Part shown: one piece after another, positions 1 through 8,683 of the stretch | How positions within the stretch are numbered: the first letter of the stretch is position 1 | Layout: each line of letters opens with the position of its first letter | Source: CAYZUC01 sp964481705 | GTDB taxonomy: Bacteria; Bacillota; Clostridia; Lachnospirales; Lachnospiraceae | Direction: 5' to 3' | Length of the DNA: 48,082 nt | Assembly (NCBI GenBank): GCA_964481705.1 | Contig: CAYZUC010000009.1 | Span: 1 to 48,082, forward strand | Notes under the pieces: model-generated | Seen by the model: the letters and a program-made list of their open reading frames with translations, nothing else | Database searches by the model: none | What the model was told of the DNA's origin: nothing | Program-made: the position numbers and the translations under genes

Positions 1-765
1 GAAGATATCGCAATCCTTACAGGTGGAACGGTTATTTCTTCCGAGGTTGGTTTGGAATTGAAAGAAGCTACACTTGAACAGCTCGGTCGTGCAAAATCTG
101 TTAAGGTTCAGAAAGAGAATACCATCATTGTAGATGGCGAAGGCGACAAGAATGCAATTACAGCAAGAACCAATCAGATTAAGACTCAGATTGAAGAGAC
201 AACATCAGAATTTGATAAAGAGAAGCTTCAGGAAAGATTGGCTAAGCTTGCTGGTGGAGTTGCAGTCATCCGTGTTGGCGCAGCTACCGAGACTGAGATG
301 AAGGAAGCTAAGCTTCGTATGGAAGATGCACTTGCTGCTACTCGTGCTGCAGTAGAAGAAGGAATCATCGCAGGTGGTGGCTCTGCTTATATCCATGCTA
401 CAAAGGATGTTGAAAAGCTTGCGGATACTCTGGAAGGTGATGAGAAGACAGGTGCCAAGGTCGTATTAAAGGCATTGGAAGCTCCTTTGAATCATATTGC
501 AATGAATGCCGGACTGGAAGGCTCTGTTATTATCAACAAGGTAAAAGAGTCCAAGGTAGGTATTGGATTTGATGCATTAAAAGAAGAGTATGTTGATATG
601 GTAAAGGATGGTATCCTGGATCCTGCGAAGGTTACCAGAAGCGCATTACAGAATGCTACCAGCGTGGCATCCACGCTGTTGACTACTGAGTCTGTCGTTG
701 CAAATATCAAGGAAGATGCACCAGCTATGCCTGCAGGTGCCGGTGGAATGGGCGGAATGATGTAA
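1..765 (+). CDS. groEL: Chaperonin GroEL, C-terminal part (5' end outside window)
   Basis: The frame is open from the first base and ends at a TAA at 763-765, so only the last 254 residues of the 60 kDa chaperonin are present. GroEL forms the double-ring ATP-dependent folding chamber in the cytoplasm with GroES. The visible part covers the end of the apical domain, the intermediate domain and the C-terminal equatorial domain. Characteristic stretches include AILTGGTVISSEVGLEL at the start, the AGGVAVIRVGAATETEMKE region and EEGIIAGGGSAY. The tail ends in the flexible GGMGGMM typical of GroEL. A TTG at 52 lies within the gene and is not a start. An intrinsic terminator follows 38 bases after the stop. 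Confidence 0.98.
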   Translation, partial: EDIAILTGGTVISSEVGLELKEATLEQLGRAKSVKVQKENTIIVDGEGDKNAITARTNQIKTQIEETTSEFDKEKLQERLAKLAGGVAVIRVGAATETEMKEAKLRMEDALAATRAAVEEGIIAGGGSAYIHATKDVEKLADTLEGDEKTGAKVVLKALEAPLNHIAMNAGLEGSVIINKVKESKVGIGFDALKEEYVDMVKDGILDPAKVTRSALQNATSVASTLLTTESVVANIKEDAPAMPAGAGGMGGMM

Positions 766-803
766 GAATCGCCGCAAGATATACCTATTCATAAAACAAT
801 AAG

Positions 804-836
804 CTCCAAGTCCAGTTAAATGGGCTTGGAGTTTTC
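804..836 (+). terminator. Intrinsic terminator of groEL
   Basis: A 10-bp stem (CTCCAAGTCC at 804-813 with GGGCTTGGAG at 822-831, one G-T pair) with an 8-base loop is followed by TTTT. It closes the groEL operon before the sortase promoter. Confidence 0.85.
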
Positions 837-870
837 TATTGCACGAGTGACAGGTATGTCAATAAATTGA

Positions 871-900
871 TTGCGACACATAAATCTTCCATGCTATAAT
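871..900 (+). promoter_or_regulatory. Promoter of the sortase operon
   Basis: TTGCGA at 871-876, an 18-base spacer and a perfect TATAAT at 895-900 look like a sigma-A promoter. It lies after the groEL terminator and 40 bases before the sortase start. A promoter at this place argues against the upstream in-frame TTG (871) as the start of the sortase. Confidence 0.65.
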
Positions 901-939
901 GAATGTATTATTTCATACAGAGTGAGACAGGGTGACGGG

Positions 940-1773
940 ATGAAGAACTGGAAACAGAAATGGAAATCTTCAAGAATAGTTATCGTATTTAGCATATGTC
1001 TTATTCTGTTTTGTTTTATTCAGATATTGCGAATGGAAGGACAAAAGCACCAGGCCAGAGTGGAGTACAGCAGAGCCAGAGAAAAGGCCAGCATATTAGC
1101 GGATAAGGATTCTGGTTCGAAGCATTCTGTTTCACGATCAGAAAAGGCAGGCCAAGATGTGGAAAAACGTTCTGTCGTATCTTCAAATACCATGTATTTG
1201 AACATTTCTTCCAATGAAACAATTGATTTAGACTCGTTACATAGGATTAATTCAGACGCTGTAGCTTGGATTCGTTTTGAAGAAGCAGGTATTGACTATC
1301 CCGTTGTGCAAGGTTCGGATAATGACTATTATTTAAATCATACCTTTGAGAAAAGAGAAAACAGTAGTGGCTGTATTTTCCTTGATAGCGCACAAGCTCC
1401 GGAGATGACAGATTATAATACATTTATTTATGGACATAATCGCAAGGATGGAACCATGTTTGGAAACTTGCGGAAAACATGTCGTGAGAAGGGTTTTGGC
1501 GAAGATAGTCATGACCTGTCTCTCTACATAGATCAAGGTGTCATCCGATATCGGATTTTTTCGAGTTATGAAGATACTCCGAACTCAAAATCCTTTTGGA
1601 AATGCAGAAATGAGGAGGAGTATCGTCAGTATTTGAAAAGCATCACAGATAAATCCGAGATTGATTATCATATAAAACCGGATGTGCATATGCCATCTAT
1701 TACACTTGTCACCTGTATGGGAAGCGGTTCTGAAAAAAAGAGATATTTCGTACATTTGATTCATGTGAAATAG
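940..1773 (+). CDS. srtB: Class B sortase
   Basis: Predicted 277-residue membrane-anchored cysteine transpeptidase that cleaves a sorting signal in secreted proteins and links them to the cell wall. Residues 12-30 form an N-terminal membrane helix after a basic start, as in class B sortases. The catalytic triad is visible as His166 in YGHN, Cys259 in TLVTC and Arg268 in KKRYF. The regions IDYPVVQGSDNDYYLNH and CIFLD are typical of SrtB. ATG 940 is preferred over the in-frame TTG at 871 because the promoter overlaps the extra 23 codons and a GGTGACGGG-type ribosome site precedes 940. The next gene begins 67 bases downstream with no terminator between and encodes a likely substrate. The subfamily call is firm; the substrate link is inference. 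Confidence 0.93.
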   Translation: MKNWKQKWKSSRIVIVFSICLILFCFIQILRMEGQKHQARVEYSRAREKASILADKDSGSKHSVSRSEKAGQDVEKRSVVSSNTMYLNISSNETIDLDSLHRINSDAVAWIRFEEAGIDYPVVQGSDNDYYLNHTFEKRENSSGCIFLDSAQAPEMTDYNTFIYGHNRKDGTMFGNLRKTCREKGFGEDSHDLSLYIDQGVIRYRIFSSYEDTPNSKSFWKCRNEEEYRQYLKSITDKSEIDYHIKPDVHMPSITLVTCMGSGSEKKRYFVHLIHVK

Positions 1774-1840
1774 TGACACGAATGAAGGAACCTGAAGTCG
1801 AAACCAATGGAGAGAACGAAAGATAGGGAGGGGAAGAAGT

Positions 1841-3391
1841 ATGAATAAGAAGATGGGATTTGTAGCAACCGTTCTGGCAATGATGATTTATTTGTGTGTA
1901 CCGATATGGGCAGCTGATGTACAGATACAGATAACTGCTCCGAGTGAGGCAGAAAAGACAATAGCACCGGGCAGAAGTTTTTACGTAATGGGAACATTTG
2001 ATAATGGTGAACAGCTACAGGATAATGATGAGGTAGCTGTGGAAATTTTGGATTCTGCGAAAAAAACAGTCAGACGTATCTCAAGCACAATTATGGATAA
2101 TCATAATATGTATATTGAGTATCCAGGTCTTTCGTATTATGGCGATAATAAGAATGAGCTGTTGGATGTCGGAATGCCTGATTTGATATGGGATGGAAAG
2201 GATGAAAATACGTTTCACGACGGAGACAGAAAGCTATTCTATAATTCAAAGGAATTTGCTGCGTTAATTCCAGGGGGAAACGGTGAGATTGACGATGGTA
2301 TGAATCTTCTAGACAGCAATGGAAAAGCATATGACACATTACCCAAAGGGGAATATACCGTTCATGTAACAATCAAGAGAAATGGAAAGCAGCTAGGAAC
2401 GGCGCAGCAGAATCTTACGATTGGAGTAAGTGACGGTAAGATTTTGTCTCGCTTTTCTCCAAAAGAGCACATGGACAAGGTTCAAGTATTCGCAAAACAG
2501 AATGACTATCGTGTGTATCTGGATAAGTTTCCGGGTTATTGGTCGAAAGGAGATATTTTCTGCGAAATACTTCCGTCCTGGCGTGCAGCAGATGCCACCG
2601 AGTATGTAGAGGGACAGGTTCATTTCGTTATATATAACGTCAAAGAGAGCAGTGCAACCTATTCGGTAGAATTGGCGGAACTGGAAAAAAAGAGGTTAAT
2701 TGACGACCAAGATGGAATTCATTATTACTATTATGATTATGGAGAAGTAACGTTACCGGATGATAATAAGACAGAGAGTGAAATTGTACCTTTTGAAACA
2801 GGTGATAAATTACAGCTGGTTCGTGCGGAGACAATCATTACAGATACAAAGGACAATGTCTATTTACAGGATGACCCACAGGCTGTTACCTATGATTTGA
2901 ATCTGAAGGATGGAGCCTTAGCAGAGCCTGGTGAGACATTAGCAATTTATGGAGTTACAGCTCCGATACAAATCGATGAAAAAGATATTGTGGATCAGGG
3001 TGACAATAGCTATCAATTAAAGAATCGCATCAAGACCATAGTATATAAAATTTCCGGAGATGGCATGGAGAGAGAGTATGAGAAGGAAGTGAATCTTGAC
3101 CGTGTGAGTGGAGAATGGGATAATTATTCTATTTTCGAATTCAAGCATGACATACCAATCGAGAACGAAATGTCGGGAAAGAAACTTCGAGTAGAATTAA
3201 TAGGAAAAGATTGTTATGGAGCAGAAATTGCAGGCTCGGAAGAAACATTTGACATAACAGTTGGAAAATCATCTATAGGAGTACCGCCAGAAACGGGAGA
3301 AGGTATGCAGGAGATGATGTATGTGATTTTACTTATTGCAGGATGTGTGGGACTGGTGGTAAGCATGGAGGTAATACATGGTATCAATTAA
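1841..3391 (+). CDS. Secreted, sortase-signal-like surface protein of unknown function
   Basis: A 516-residue exported protein that I do not recognise by family. Residues 1-25 form a signal peptide (basic MNKK start, hydrophobic core, cleavage near WAA/D). The body is acidic and rich in beta-strand-like sequence and may consist of immunoglobulin-like folds, with no catalytic motif seen. Near the C-terminus, PPETG at 482-486 is followed by a hydrophobic segment (about 493-509) and the short tail MEVIHGIN. This resembles the (S/P)PXTG sorting signals known for clostridial SrtB, although the tail lacks the usual basic residues. The gene is directly downstream of the sortase and has a strong GGGAGGGG ribosome site. 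Its last 14 bases overlap the start of the LacI-type gene. The protein may simply be membrane-anchored if the sorting signal is not used. Confidence 0.8.
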   Translation: MNKKMGFVATVLAMMIYLCVPIWAADVQIQITAPSEAEKTIAPGRSFYVMGTFDNGEQLQDNDEVAVEILDSAKKTVRRISSTIMDNHNMYIEYPGLSYYGDNKNELLDVGMPDLIWDGKDENTFHDGDRKLFYNSKEFAALIPGGNGEIDDGMNLLDSNGKAYDTLPKGEYTVHVTIKRNGKQLGTAQQNLTIGVSDGKILSRFSPKEHMDKVQVFAKQNDYRVYLDKFPGYWSKGDIFCEILPSWRAADATEYVEGQVHFVIYNVKESSATYSVELAELEKKRLIDDQDGIHYYYYDYGEVTLPDDNKTESEIVPFETGDKLQLVRAETIITDTKDNVYLQDDPQAVTYDLNLKDGALAEPGETLAIYGVTAPIQIDEKDIVDQGDNSYQLKNRIKTIVYKISGDGMEREYEKEVNLDRVSGEWDNYSIFEFKHDIPIENEMSGKKLRVELIGKDCYGAEIAGSEETFDITVGKSSIGVPPETGEGMQEMMYVILLIAGCVGLVVSMEVIHGIN

Positions 3392-4367
3392 GGAAGTAGC
3401 AAAGCATGCGGGAGTGGCAATTTCTACCGTATCGAAGGTTTTAAATGGATATCCGAATGTCAGTGAAGATACAAAGAAGAAGGTAAATGAGGCAATACGG
3501 GAATTGAATTATATACCAAATTCCATTGCTTCGGCATTGAGCTCTAAACAATTTGGGCGTATCGCATTGGTATTGGACCCGAAGCGGCAGACACAGGCAA
3601 TCGATCAGATTTTTATGCAATATCTTCTAGGAGCACTCGACAAAGCAAAAGAACGTAAACTAGAGGTTGTGACGATTTTTATGTCAATGATATCGGATAT
3701 GACCACGGAGGAAATCACACGATCTTTTATGTCTCAGAGTATATCGGGAGTCATTATCTATGGAATGTCAAAAGAGGATAAAATTCTTCAGAAATTAATT
3801 GAGGAGCAGAATTTCTCATGCGTAGTCGTCGATGCCCCGATTGTAAATGACAAGACGTCCTGTATTGGAATCAATCATGAGCAGGCACAGTATGATGTGG
3901 CTAAGAGAACCATTTTGGAAGATAAATGTAAAAAAATACTGTACATCGAAGGTAAAATCGATGGCTATGTCACGGAAGAAAGGCGAAATGCAATGATTCG
4001 TCTGGGAGAAGAACTTGATTTATCCATAAAGGTCTGTCAAGGAGAATTCAGTGAGAAAGCCGCGCGTGAGATTACTCTAAAAAATGCGAAAAAGTATGAC
4101 GTAATTGTATGCGCATCCGATCTTATGGCAATAGGTGCGATGCACGCTTTAATTGAAATGGATATCTTTCGACCGGTTTGCGGTTTTGACGGCATTACAC
4201 TGATGGGCTATGTTGGAAAACAAATGAATACCGTTCGTCAGGATTTCTACAGCATTTCCAGTAAGGCCTTGGAAGAGGTGAAGAGGCTGATGGATGGAGA
4301 AAAGGGACGCAGAGTCGTCATGCCGCATAGTATTGTAAAAATGTACTATAAAGATATTATATGTTAA
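3378..4367 (+). CDS. LacI-family transcriptional regulator (first of two)
   Basis: A 329-residue DNA-binding regulator. Residues 1-50 form the LacI helix-turn-helix (VSIKEVAKHAGVAISTVSKV), then the hinge region (NSIASALSSKQFGRIALV), then a periplasmic-binding-protein-like effector domain to the end. A GGAGG at 3367-3371 fixes ATG 3378, so the start overlaps the preceding surface protein gene by 14 bases and translation may be coupled. The gene lies just upstream of the alpha-glucan phosphorylase, whose promoter contains a perfect LacI-type palindrome. It is therefore a good candidate regulator of the maltodextrin genes, but the second LacI gene at 11931 is an equal candidate. The effector domain is somewhat short and diverged, so the ligand cannot be read. 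Confidence 0.93.
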   Translation: MVSIKEVAKHAGVAISTVSKVLNGYPNVSEDTKKKVNEAIRELNYIPNSIASALSSKQFGRIALVLDPKRQTQAIDQIFMQYLLGALDKAKERKLEVVTIFMSMISDMTTEEITRSFMSQSISGVIIYGMSKEDKILQKLIEEQNFSCVVVDAPIVNDKTSCIGINHEQAQYDVAKRTILEDKCKKILYIEGKIDGYVTEERRNAMIRLGEELDLSIKVCQGEFSEKAAREITLKNAKKYDVIVCASDLMAIGAMHALIEMDIFRPVCGFDGITLMGYVGKQMNTVRQDFYSISSKALEEVKRLMDGEKGRRVVMPHSIVKMYYKDIIC

Positions 4368-4393
4368 AATTTTGGTTATTTTTGAGAAAAGAC

Positions 4394-4422
4394 TTGCGGA
4401 AAACGTTTTCCTATGTTATTCT
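4394..4422 (+). promoter_or_regulatory. Promoter and LacI-type operator of the alpha-glucan phosphorylase
   Basis: A perfect 14-bp palindrome, GGAAAACGTTTTCC (4398-4411), has the AACGTT core typical of LacI-family and CcpA sites. It overlaps a promoter-like pair, TTGCGG (4394-4399) and TATTCT (4417-4422), with 17-base spacing. A bound repressor would block RNA polymerase. The same arrangement is found before malE. Confidence 0.7.
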
Positions 4423-4591
4423 TTCTTCGGGCCTGACTTGAAACATTCTTTTTTAATAGGGAGAAATATACGATTGGGTAATCAGCTAATGGTACATGGA
4501 TACTGGGATTATCCGGAATAGAGAAGAGAAACGAGGGTACACTATGGAAAAAATGACATTGCAAACAGAAATGCAACGGGAGGTTATTCTG

Positions 4592-6862
4592 ATGAATTTA
4601 GAACAACAATTAGAAGAAATGCTTTCGAATCAGTATGGGAAGACAATTTCTTCTGCAAGTAATGAAGAGGTTTATACATGCACGCTGCAGATTACAAAGG
4701 ATCTGATAGCAGCGACACCGGTAATTACCGGCGACAAAAAGGTTTACTATATTTCCGCAGAGTTTTTAATTGGTAAACTATTATCCAACAATTTAATCAA
4801 TCTGGGAGTCTATGACAGACTGGCAGAGATTCTGAAAAAGAATGGAAAGAATCTCGCTGAGATTGAGGATGCAGAGCCGGAACCGTCACTTGGGAATGGA
4901 GGATTAGGAAGACTTGCTGCATGCTTTCTTGATTCTATCGCAACACTTGGATTGCCTGGCGATGGAATCGGTTTGAATTATCACTTTGGTCTTTTCAAAC
5001 AGATTTTTAAGGATAAGATTCAGACGGCTGAAAAGAATGACTGGATTGAGCAGAATTCCTGGCTGAACAAAACAGATACCTCCTTTGTGGTGTCCTTTGG
5101 AGACAGAAAAGTAAAATCCGTATTATATGATATCGATGTGGTAGGCTATGAGAATGGTGTCAATAAGCTTCATTTATTTGATATTGAGAGCATCGATGAG
5201 AGCATAGTTAAAAAGGGAATTGATTTTGATAAAAAGAAAATTGAAAAGAATCTGACGCTGTTTTTATATCCCGATGATTCTGATGAGGATGGTAACCTGC
5301 TTCGTATTTATCAGCAGTACTTTATGGTTAGCAATGGTGCCCAGTTAATCTTACGTGATATGAAGGAAAAGAAATATGATCTTCGTAAAATGAATGAACA
5401 TGCGGTCATTCAGATTAATGATACTCATCCCACTATGGTAATTCCGGAATTGATCCGTCTTCTTACGACAGAGGAAGGATTTAAGATGGAAGAAGCTATT
5501 GATGTCGTGAGCAAAACATGTGCATATACGAATCATACAATTCTCGCGGAAGCTCTTGAAAAATGGCCACTTGCGTATTTAGAAAAGGTAGTGCCTCAGC
5601 TGGTTCCGATTATCAAAGAGCTGGATAAGAGAGTACGTAAGGTATATACAGATGATAAGGTACAGATTATCGATAAGGACAAACGAGTTCATATGGCACA
5701 TATTGATATCCATTATGGATTCAGTGTTAATGGTGTAGCCGCTATTCATACTGAGATACTCAAGGAATCAGAGCTTAATCATTTTTATCAAATCTATCCT
5801 GAGAAATTCAACAACAAGACAAATGGTATCACCTTCCGCAGATGGCTGTTATCCTGTAATCAGGAGTTGGCGGCGTTTCTTAGTGATGTCATAGGAGATG
5901 ATTATAAACGAGATGCAAATAAACTCGAAAAACTATTGGATCAGATGGATAATCAGTCAGTCCTGGATCGTCTGTATGACATTAAGAAGCTTAAGAAGAA
6001 GCAGCTGGCAGATTATGTGAAAGAAAATGAGAATATCGAACTGGATACCAATTCTATTTTTGACATTCAAGTAAAGAGACTGCATGAGTATAAACGTCAG
6101 CAGATGAATGCGCTCTATATTATTCATAAGTATCTGGAGATTAAGTCCGGCAAGAAGCCTACTACACCATTGACTTTCATTTTTGGAGCCAAAGCAGCAC
6201 CTGCTTATGTAATCGCACAGGATATCATTCATCTTCTGCTGGTATTATCAGAGATTATCAATCATGATCCGGATGTAAACGAGTATATGAAGGTAGTCAT
6301 GGTAGAGAATTACAATGTCAGCTATGCCGAAAAGCTGATTCCGGCTTGTGATATATCGGAACAGATATCCCTGGCATCCAAGGAAGCAAGCGGAACCGGT
6401 AATATGAAGTTTATGCTGAATGGAGCCGTGACACTGGGAACAGATGATGGGGCGAATGTTGAGATACATCAGCTTGTCGGAAAAGATAATATCTATATCT
6501 TTGGTAAAGACAGTGATACGGTCATCAAACACTACGAAAAGGCTGACTATAAATCAAAAGACTACTATAAAAAGAGTTCCGTGATTAAAGAAGCTGTAGA
6601 CTTTATTATCAGTAAGCAAGCAATGAAGTACGGACATAAAGAAAATCTGGAGCGTTTATATCAGGAACTTCTGAACAAAGACTGGTTTATGACATTATTA
6701 GATTTAGAGGACTACATTGCAACTAAGGATCGAGCATTTGCTGATTATGAAGATAAACAAAAGTGGAAAAAAATGATGCTTGTCAACATTGCAAAAGCAG
6801 GTTTCTTCTCATCCGACCGTACGATAGAAGAGTATAACAGAGATATTTGGAAATTGCGATAG
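4592..6862 (+). CDS. glgP: Glycogen/maltodextrin phosphorylase (GT35)
   Basis: Predicted cytoplasmic PLP enzyme that releases glucose-1-phosphate from alpha-1,4-glucan ends using phosphate. The substrate-site stretch SLGNGGLGRLAACFLDS lies in the N-terminal half. The PLP-binding lysine is Lys606 in SGTGNMKFMLNG, followed by GTDDGANVEI. The length of 756 residues fits a bacterial phosphorylase. I chose ATG 4592 because GGGAGG lies eight bases before it (4578-4583). Upstream in-frame ATGs at 4496 and 4544 would add 32 or 16 residues without a better ribosome site. A LacI-type operator in the promoter and the adjacent malEFG-malQ genes indicate a role in catabolism of imported maltodextrins rather than only glycogen turnover. 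Those genes follow after a strong terminator and have their own promoter. Confidence 0.95.
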   Translation: MNLEQQLEEMLSNQYGKTISSASNEEVYTCTLQITKDLIAATPVITGDKKVYYISAEFLIGKLLSNNLINLGVYDRLAEILKKNGKNLAEIEDAEPEPSLGNGGLGRLAACFLDSIATLGLPGDGIGLNYHFGLFKQIFKDKIQTAEKNDWIEQNSWLNKTDTSFVVSFGDRKVKSVLYDIDVVGYENGVNKLHLFDIESIDESIVKKGIDFDKKKIEKNLTLFLYPDDSDEDGNLLRIYQQYFMVSNGAQLILRDMKEKKYDLRKMNEHAVIQINDTHPTMVIPELIRLLTTEEGFKMEEAIDVVSKTCAYTNHTILAEALEKWPLAYLEKVVPQLVPIIKELDKRVRKVYTDDKVQIIDKDKRVHMAHIDIHYGFSVNGVAAIHTEILKESELNHFYQIYPEKFNNKTNGITFRRWLLSCNQELAAFLSDVIGDDYKRDANKLEKLLDQMDNQSVLDRLYDIKKLKKKQLADYVKENENIELDTNSIFDIQVKRLHEYKRQQMNALYIIHKYLEIKSGKKPTTPLTFIFGAKAAPAYVIAQDIIHLLLVLSEIINHDPDVNEYMKVVMVENYNVSYAEKLIPACDISEQISLASKEASGTGNMKFMLNGAVTLGTDDGANVEIHQLVGKDNIYIFGKDSDTVIKHYEKADYKSKDYYKKSSVIKEAVDFIISKQAMKYGHKENLERLYQELLNKDWFMTLLDLEDYIATKDRAFADYEDKQKWKKMMLVNIAKAGFFSSDRTIEEYNRDIWKLR

Positions 6863-6875
6863 TAAGGACACACCC

Positions 6876-6922
6876 AAAACCGTTATAAGGAATAAATAAA
6901 TTCCTTATAACGGTTTTCTCTT
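6876..6922 (+). terminator. Strong intrinsic terminator after glgP
   Basis: A perfect 18-bp stem (6876-6893 with 6900-6917) with a 6-base AAATAA loop ends in TTTT and a U-rich tract. The A-rich left arm also gives a T-run on the other strand. Confidence 0.93.
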
Positions 6923-7019
6923 GTATATTCATTTCGAAAATGGAGAAAATAGTTTTAGAACAAATACACAAAAAAGAGTTTGTGATTTTGACCATTATAT
7001 ACAAATCGATAAGAAAGTG

Positions 7020-7048
7020 TTGAAAAACGTTTTCCGTTGTGATATATT
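7020..7048 (+). promoter_or_regulatory. malE promoter with embedded operator O1
   Basis: TTGAAA (7020-7025), a 17-base spacer and TATATT (7043-7048) form a good sigma-A promoter. GAAAAACGTTTTCC (7022-7035) differs by one base from the perfect palindrome in the glgP promoter and begins at the same place relative to the -35 box. Repression by one LacI-type protein is the simple reading. Confidence 0.75.
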
Positions 7049-7065
7049 CGATATAGCAAGTGATT

Positions 7066-7101
7066 GGAAACGTTACCGATACCGATTCCGAAAACGTTTC
7101 C
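7066..7101 (+). promoter_or_regulatory. Two further LacI/CcpA-type operators upstream of malE
   Basis: GGAAACGTTACC (7066-7077) and CGAAAACGTTTCC (7089-7101) lie downstream of the malE -10 box. Their CG centres are 24 bp apart. With O1 they make three AACGTT-core sites within 80 bp. The first (TGGAAACGTTACCG if extended) also resembles a catabolite responsive element, so a CcpA-like regulator could use one of them. The rest of the 314-base gap holds only the glgP terminator and the malE ribosome site. Confidence 0.65.
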
Positions 7102-7176
7102 AATCGGGCGCGACCGGAATGTAAAGGGAGGTCAGACCGGTAACATACAAACTTTTATGAAAGAAAGAGGTAAGTT

Positions 7177-8571
7177 ATGAGAAAGAAACTGGTAAGTGCA
7201 TTATTGAGTGCAACAATGGTAGCTTCATTATTAGTTGGATGTGGCAATACAGCAGCTCCGGCAACAGAGGGAACACAAGAAACTCCTGCAACAGAAGAAG
7301 CTGAAACACCTGAAGCAGCGGCAACAGAGGAAGCAGCAACTACAGCAGGGGCTGGAAAAGTTTATTATTTGAATTTCAAACCGGAACAGGATGCTCAGTG
7401 GCAGGAACTTGCCAAGGCATATACAGCGGAAACAGGGATTCCTGTTACTGTAGTAACAGCAGCATCTGGTGAGTATGAGACAACTCTTATGAGTGAGATG
7501 GAGAAGACAGATGCTCCTACTTTATTCCAGGTCAACGGACCGGTTGGATTAAAGAACTGGAAGGATTACTGCTATGATTTAAAAGACAGTGAACTCTACA
7601 AACATTTGACAAGTGATGATTTCGCATTGGTTGATGAAGATGGTACCGTAAATGGTATTGCATATGTTATTGAAACTTATGGTATAATATATAACAAAGC
7701 AATCCTTTCGGATTACTGTACAAAAGATTATGCAGTAATTAAGGATGCATCTGAGATTACAAGCTTTGATAAGCTTAAAGAGGTTGCAGATTCTATTCAG
7801 AAGAACAAAGATGATCTCGGAGTAGAGGGTGCATTTACTTCTACCGGTATGGATTCCTCTTCTGATTGGAGATTTAAGACTCATCTCGCAAATCTTCCAA
7901 TTTACTATGAATACCTCAAAGAGAACCAGACATCTACAGAAGCAATCAAGGGTGAGTATCTTGACAACTACAAAGCAATTTTTGACTTATACATTACGGA
8001 TTCTACCTGCGACCCTAAGATGATCGCTTCCAAGACAGGCGATGATGCTACAGCAGAGTTTGCCGGCGGAAAAGCAGTATTCTATCAGAATGGAACATGG
8101 GCATACAATGATATTTCTGCTCTTGGTGATGAGAACCTTGGAATGCTTCCAATCTATATCGGAGCAGAGGGAGAAGATAAGCAGGGACTTTGTACTGGAT
8201 CTGAGAACTACTGGTGTGTAAACAATTCAGCTACTGAAGATGATATTCAGGCTACTCTTGATTTCGTAAACTGGGTAGTAACAAGTGATGCAGGACGTAA
8301 ATCTATGTCACAGGATATGGGATTCGTTACTCCATTTGATACCTTTACAGGTGAGTATGAAGCTCAGAACCCTCTGATTCAGGCAGCTAATCAGTATATT
8401 GCAGATGGTAAGACATCCGTAAAATGGTGCTTCACAACAATGCCTTCTGAGGAATGGAAGAATGGTGTTGGATCCGCTTTAACATCTTATGCAGCTGGCG
8501 GTTCCTGGGATGATGTAGTTACTGCATTTGTCGATGGATGGGCAGCAGAGGTTGAGGCTACAAAAGAGTAA
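7177..8571 (+). CDS. malE: Maltose/maltodextrin ABC transporter substrate-binding lipoprotein
   Basis: A 464-residue extracellular solute-binding protein (family 1). A lipoprotein signal peptide ends at Cys22 in the lipobox LLVGC. A low-complexity Ala/Thr/Glu/Pro linker follows to about residue 58, as is common in Gram-positive lipoproteins. The mature part has the CUT1 sugar-binder pattern, including NGTWAYNDIS and the tryptophan-rich C-terminal region with PSEEWKNGVGSALTSYAAGG. The gene is first in a malE-malF-malG-malQ order, which supports malto-oligosaccharides as ligand. Its promoter carries LacI-type operators, and a hairpin after the stop probably keeps malE more highly expressed than the permeases. 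The exact ligand range cannot be read from sequence. Confidence 0.92.
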   Translation: MRKKLVSALLSATMVASLLVGCGNTAAPATEGTQETPATEEAETPEAAATEEAATTAGAGKVYYLNFKPEQDAQWQELAKAYTAETGIPVTVVTAASGEYETTLMSEMEKTDAPTLFQVNGPVGLKNWKDYCYDLKDSELYKHLTSDDFALVDEDGTVNGIAYVIETYGIIYNKAILSDYCTKDYAVIKDASEITSFDKLKEVADSIQKNKDDLGVEGAFTSTGMDSSSDWRFKTHLANLPIYYEYLKENQTSTEAIKGEYLDNYKAIFDLYITDSTCDPKMIASKTGDDATAEFAGGKAVFYQNGTWAYNDISALGDENLGMLPIYIGAEGEDKQGLCTGSENYWCVNNSATEDDIQATLDFVNWVVTSDAGRKSMSQDMGFVTPFDTFTGEYEAQNPLIQAANQYIADGKTSVKWCFTTMPSEEWKNGVGSALTSYAAGGSWDDVVTAFVDGWAAEVEATKE

Positions 8572-8603
8572 ACAGTAGATTTTATACGAAAAGGAAATGA
8601 TTC

Positions 8604-8636
8604 GGAGGCAGGTAAGAATATTGCTTGCCTCCTTTT
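8604..8636 (+). terminator. Partial terminator / attenuating hairpin between malE and malF
   Basis: GGAGGCAGGTAA (8604-8615) pairs with TTGCTTGCCTCC (8621-8632) through a 12-bp stem with two G-T pairs, then TTTT. Such hairpins often sit after the binding-protein gene and lower expression of the permease genes. Confidence 0.75.
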
Positions 8637-8683
8637 CAAAAAACATAACTATCAAAAAGAGTTAAGAAAGAAAGGCAAATGAT

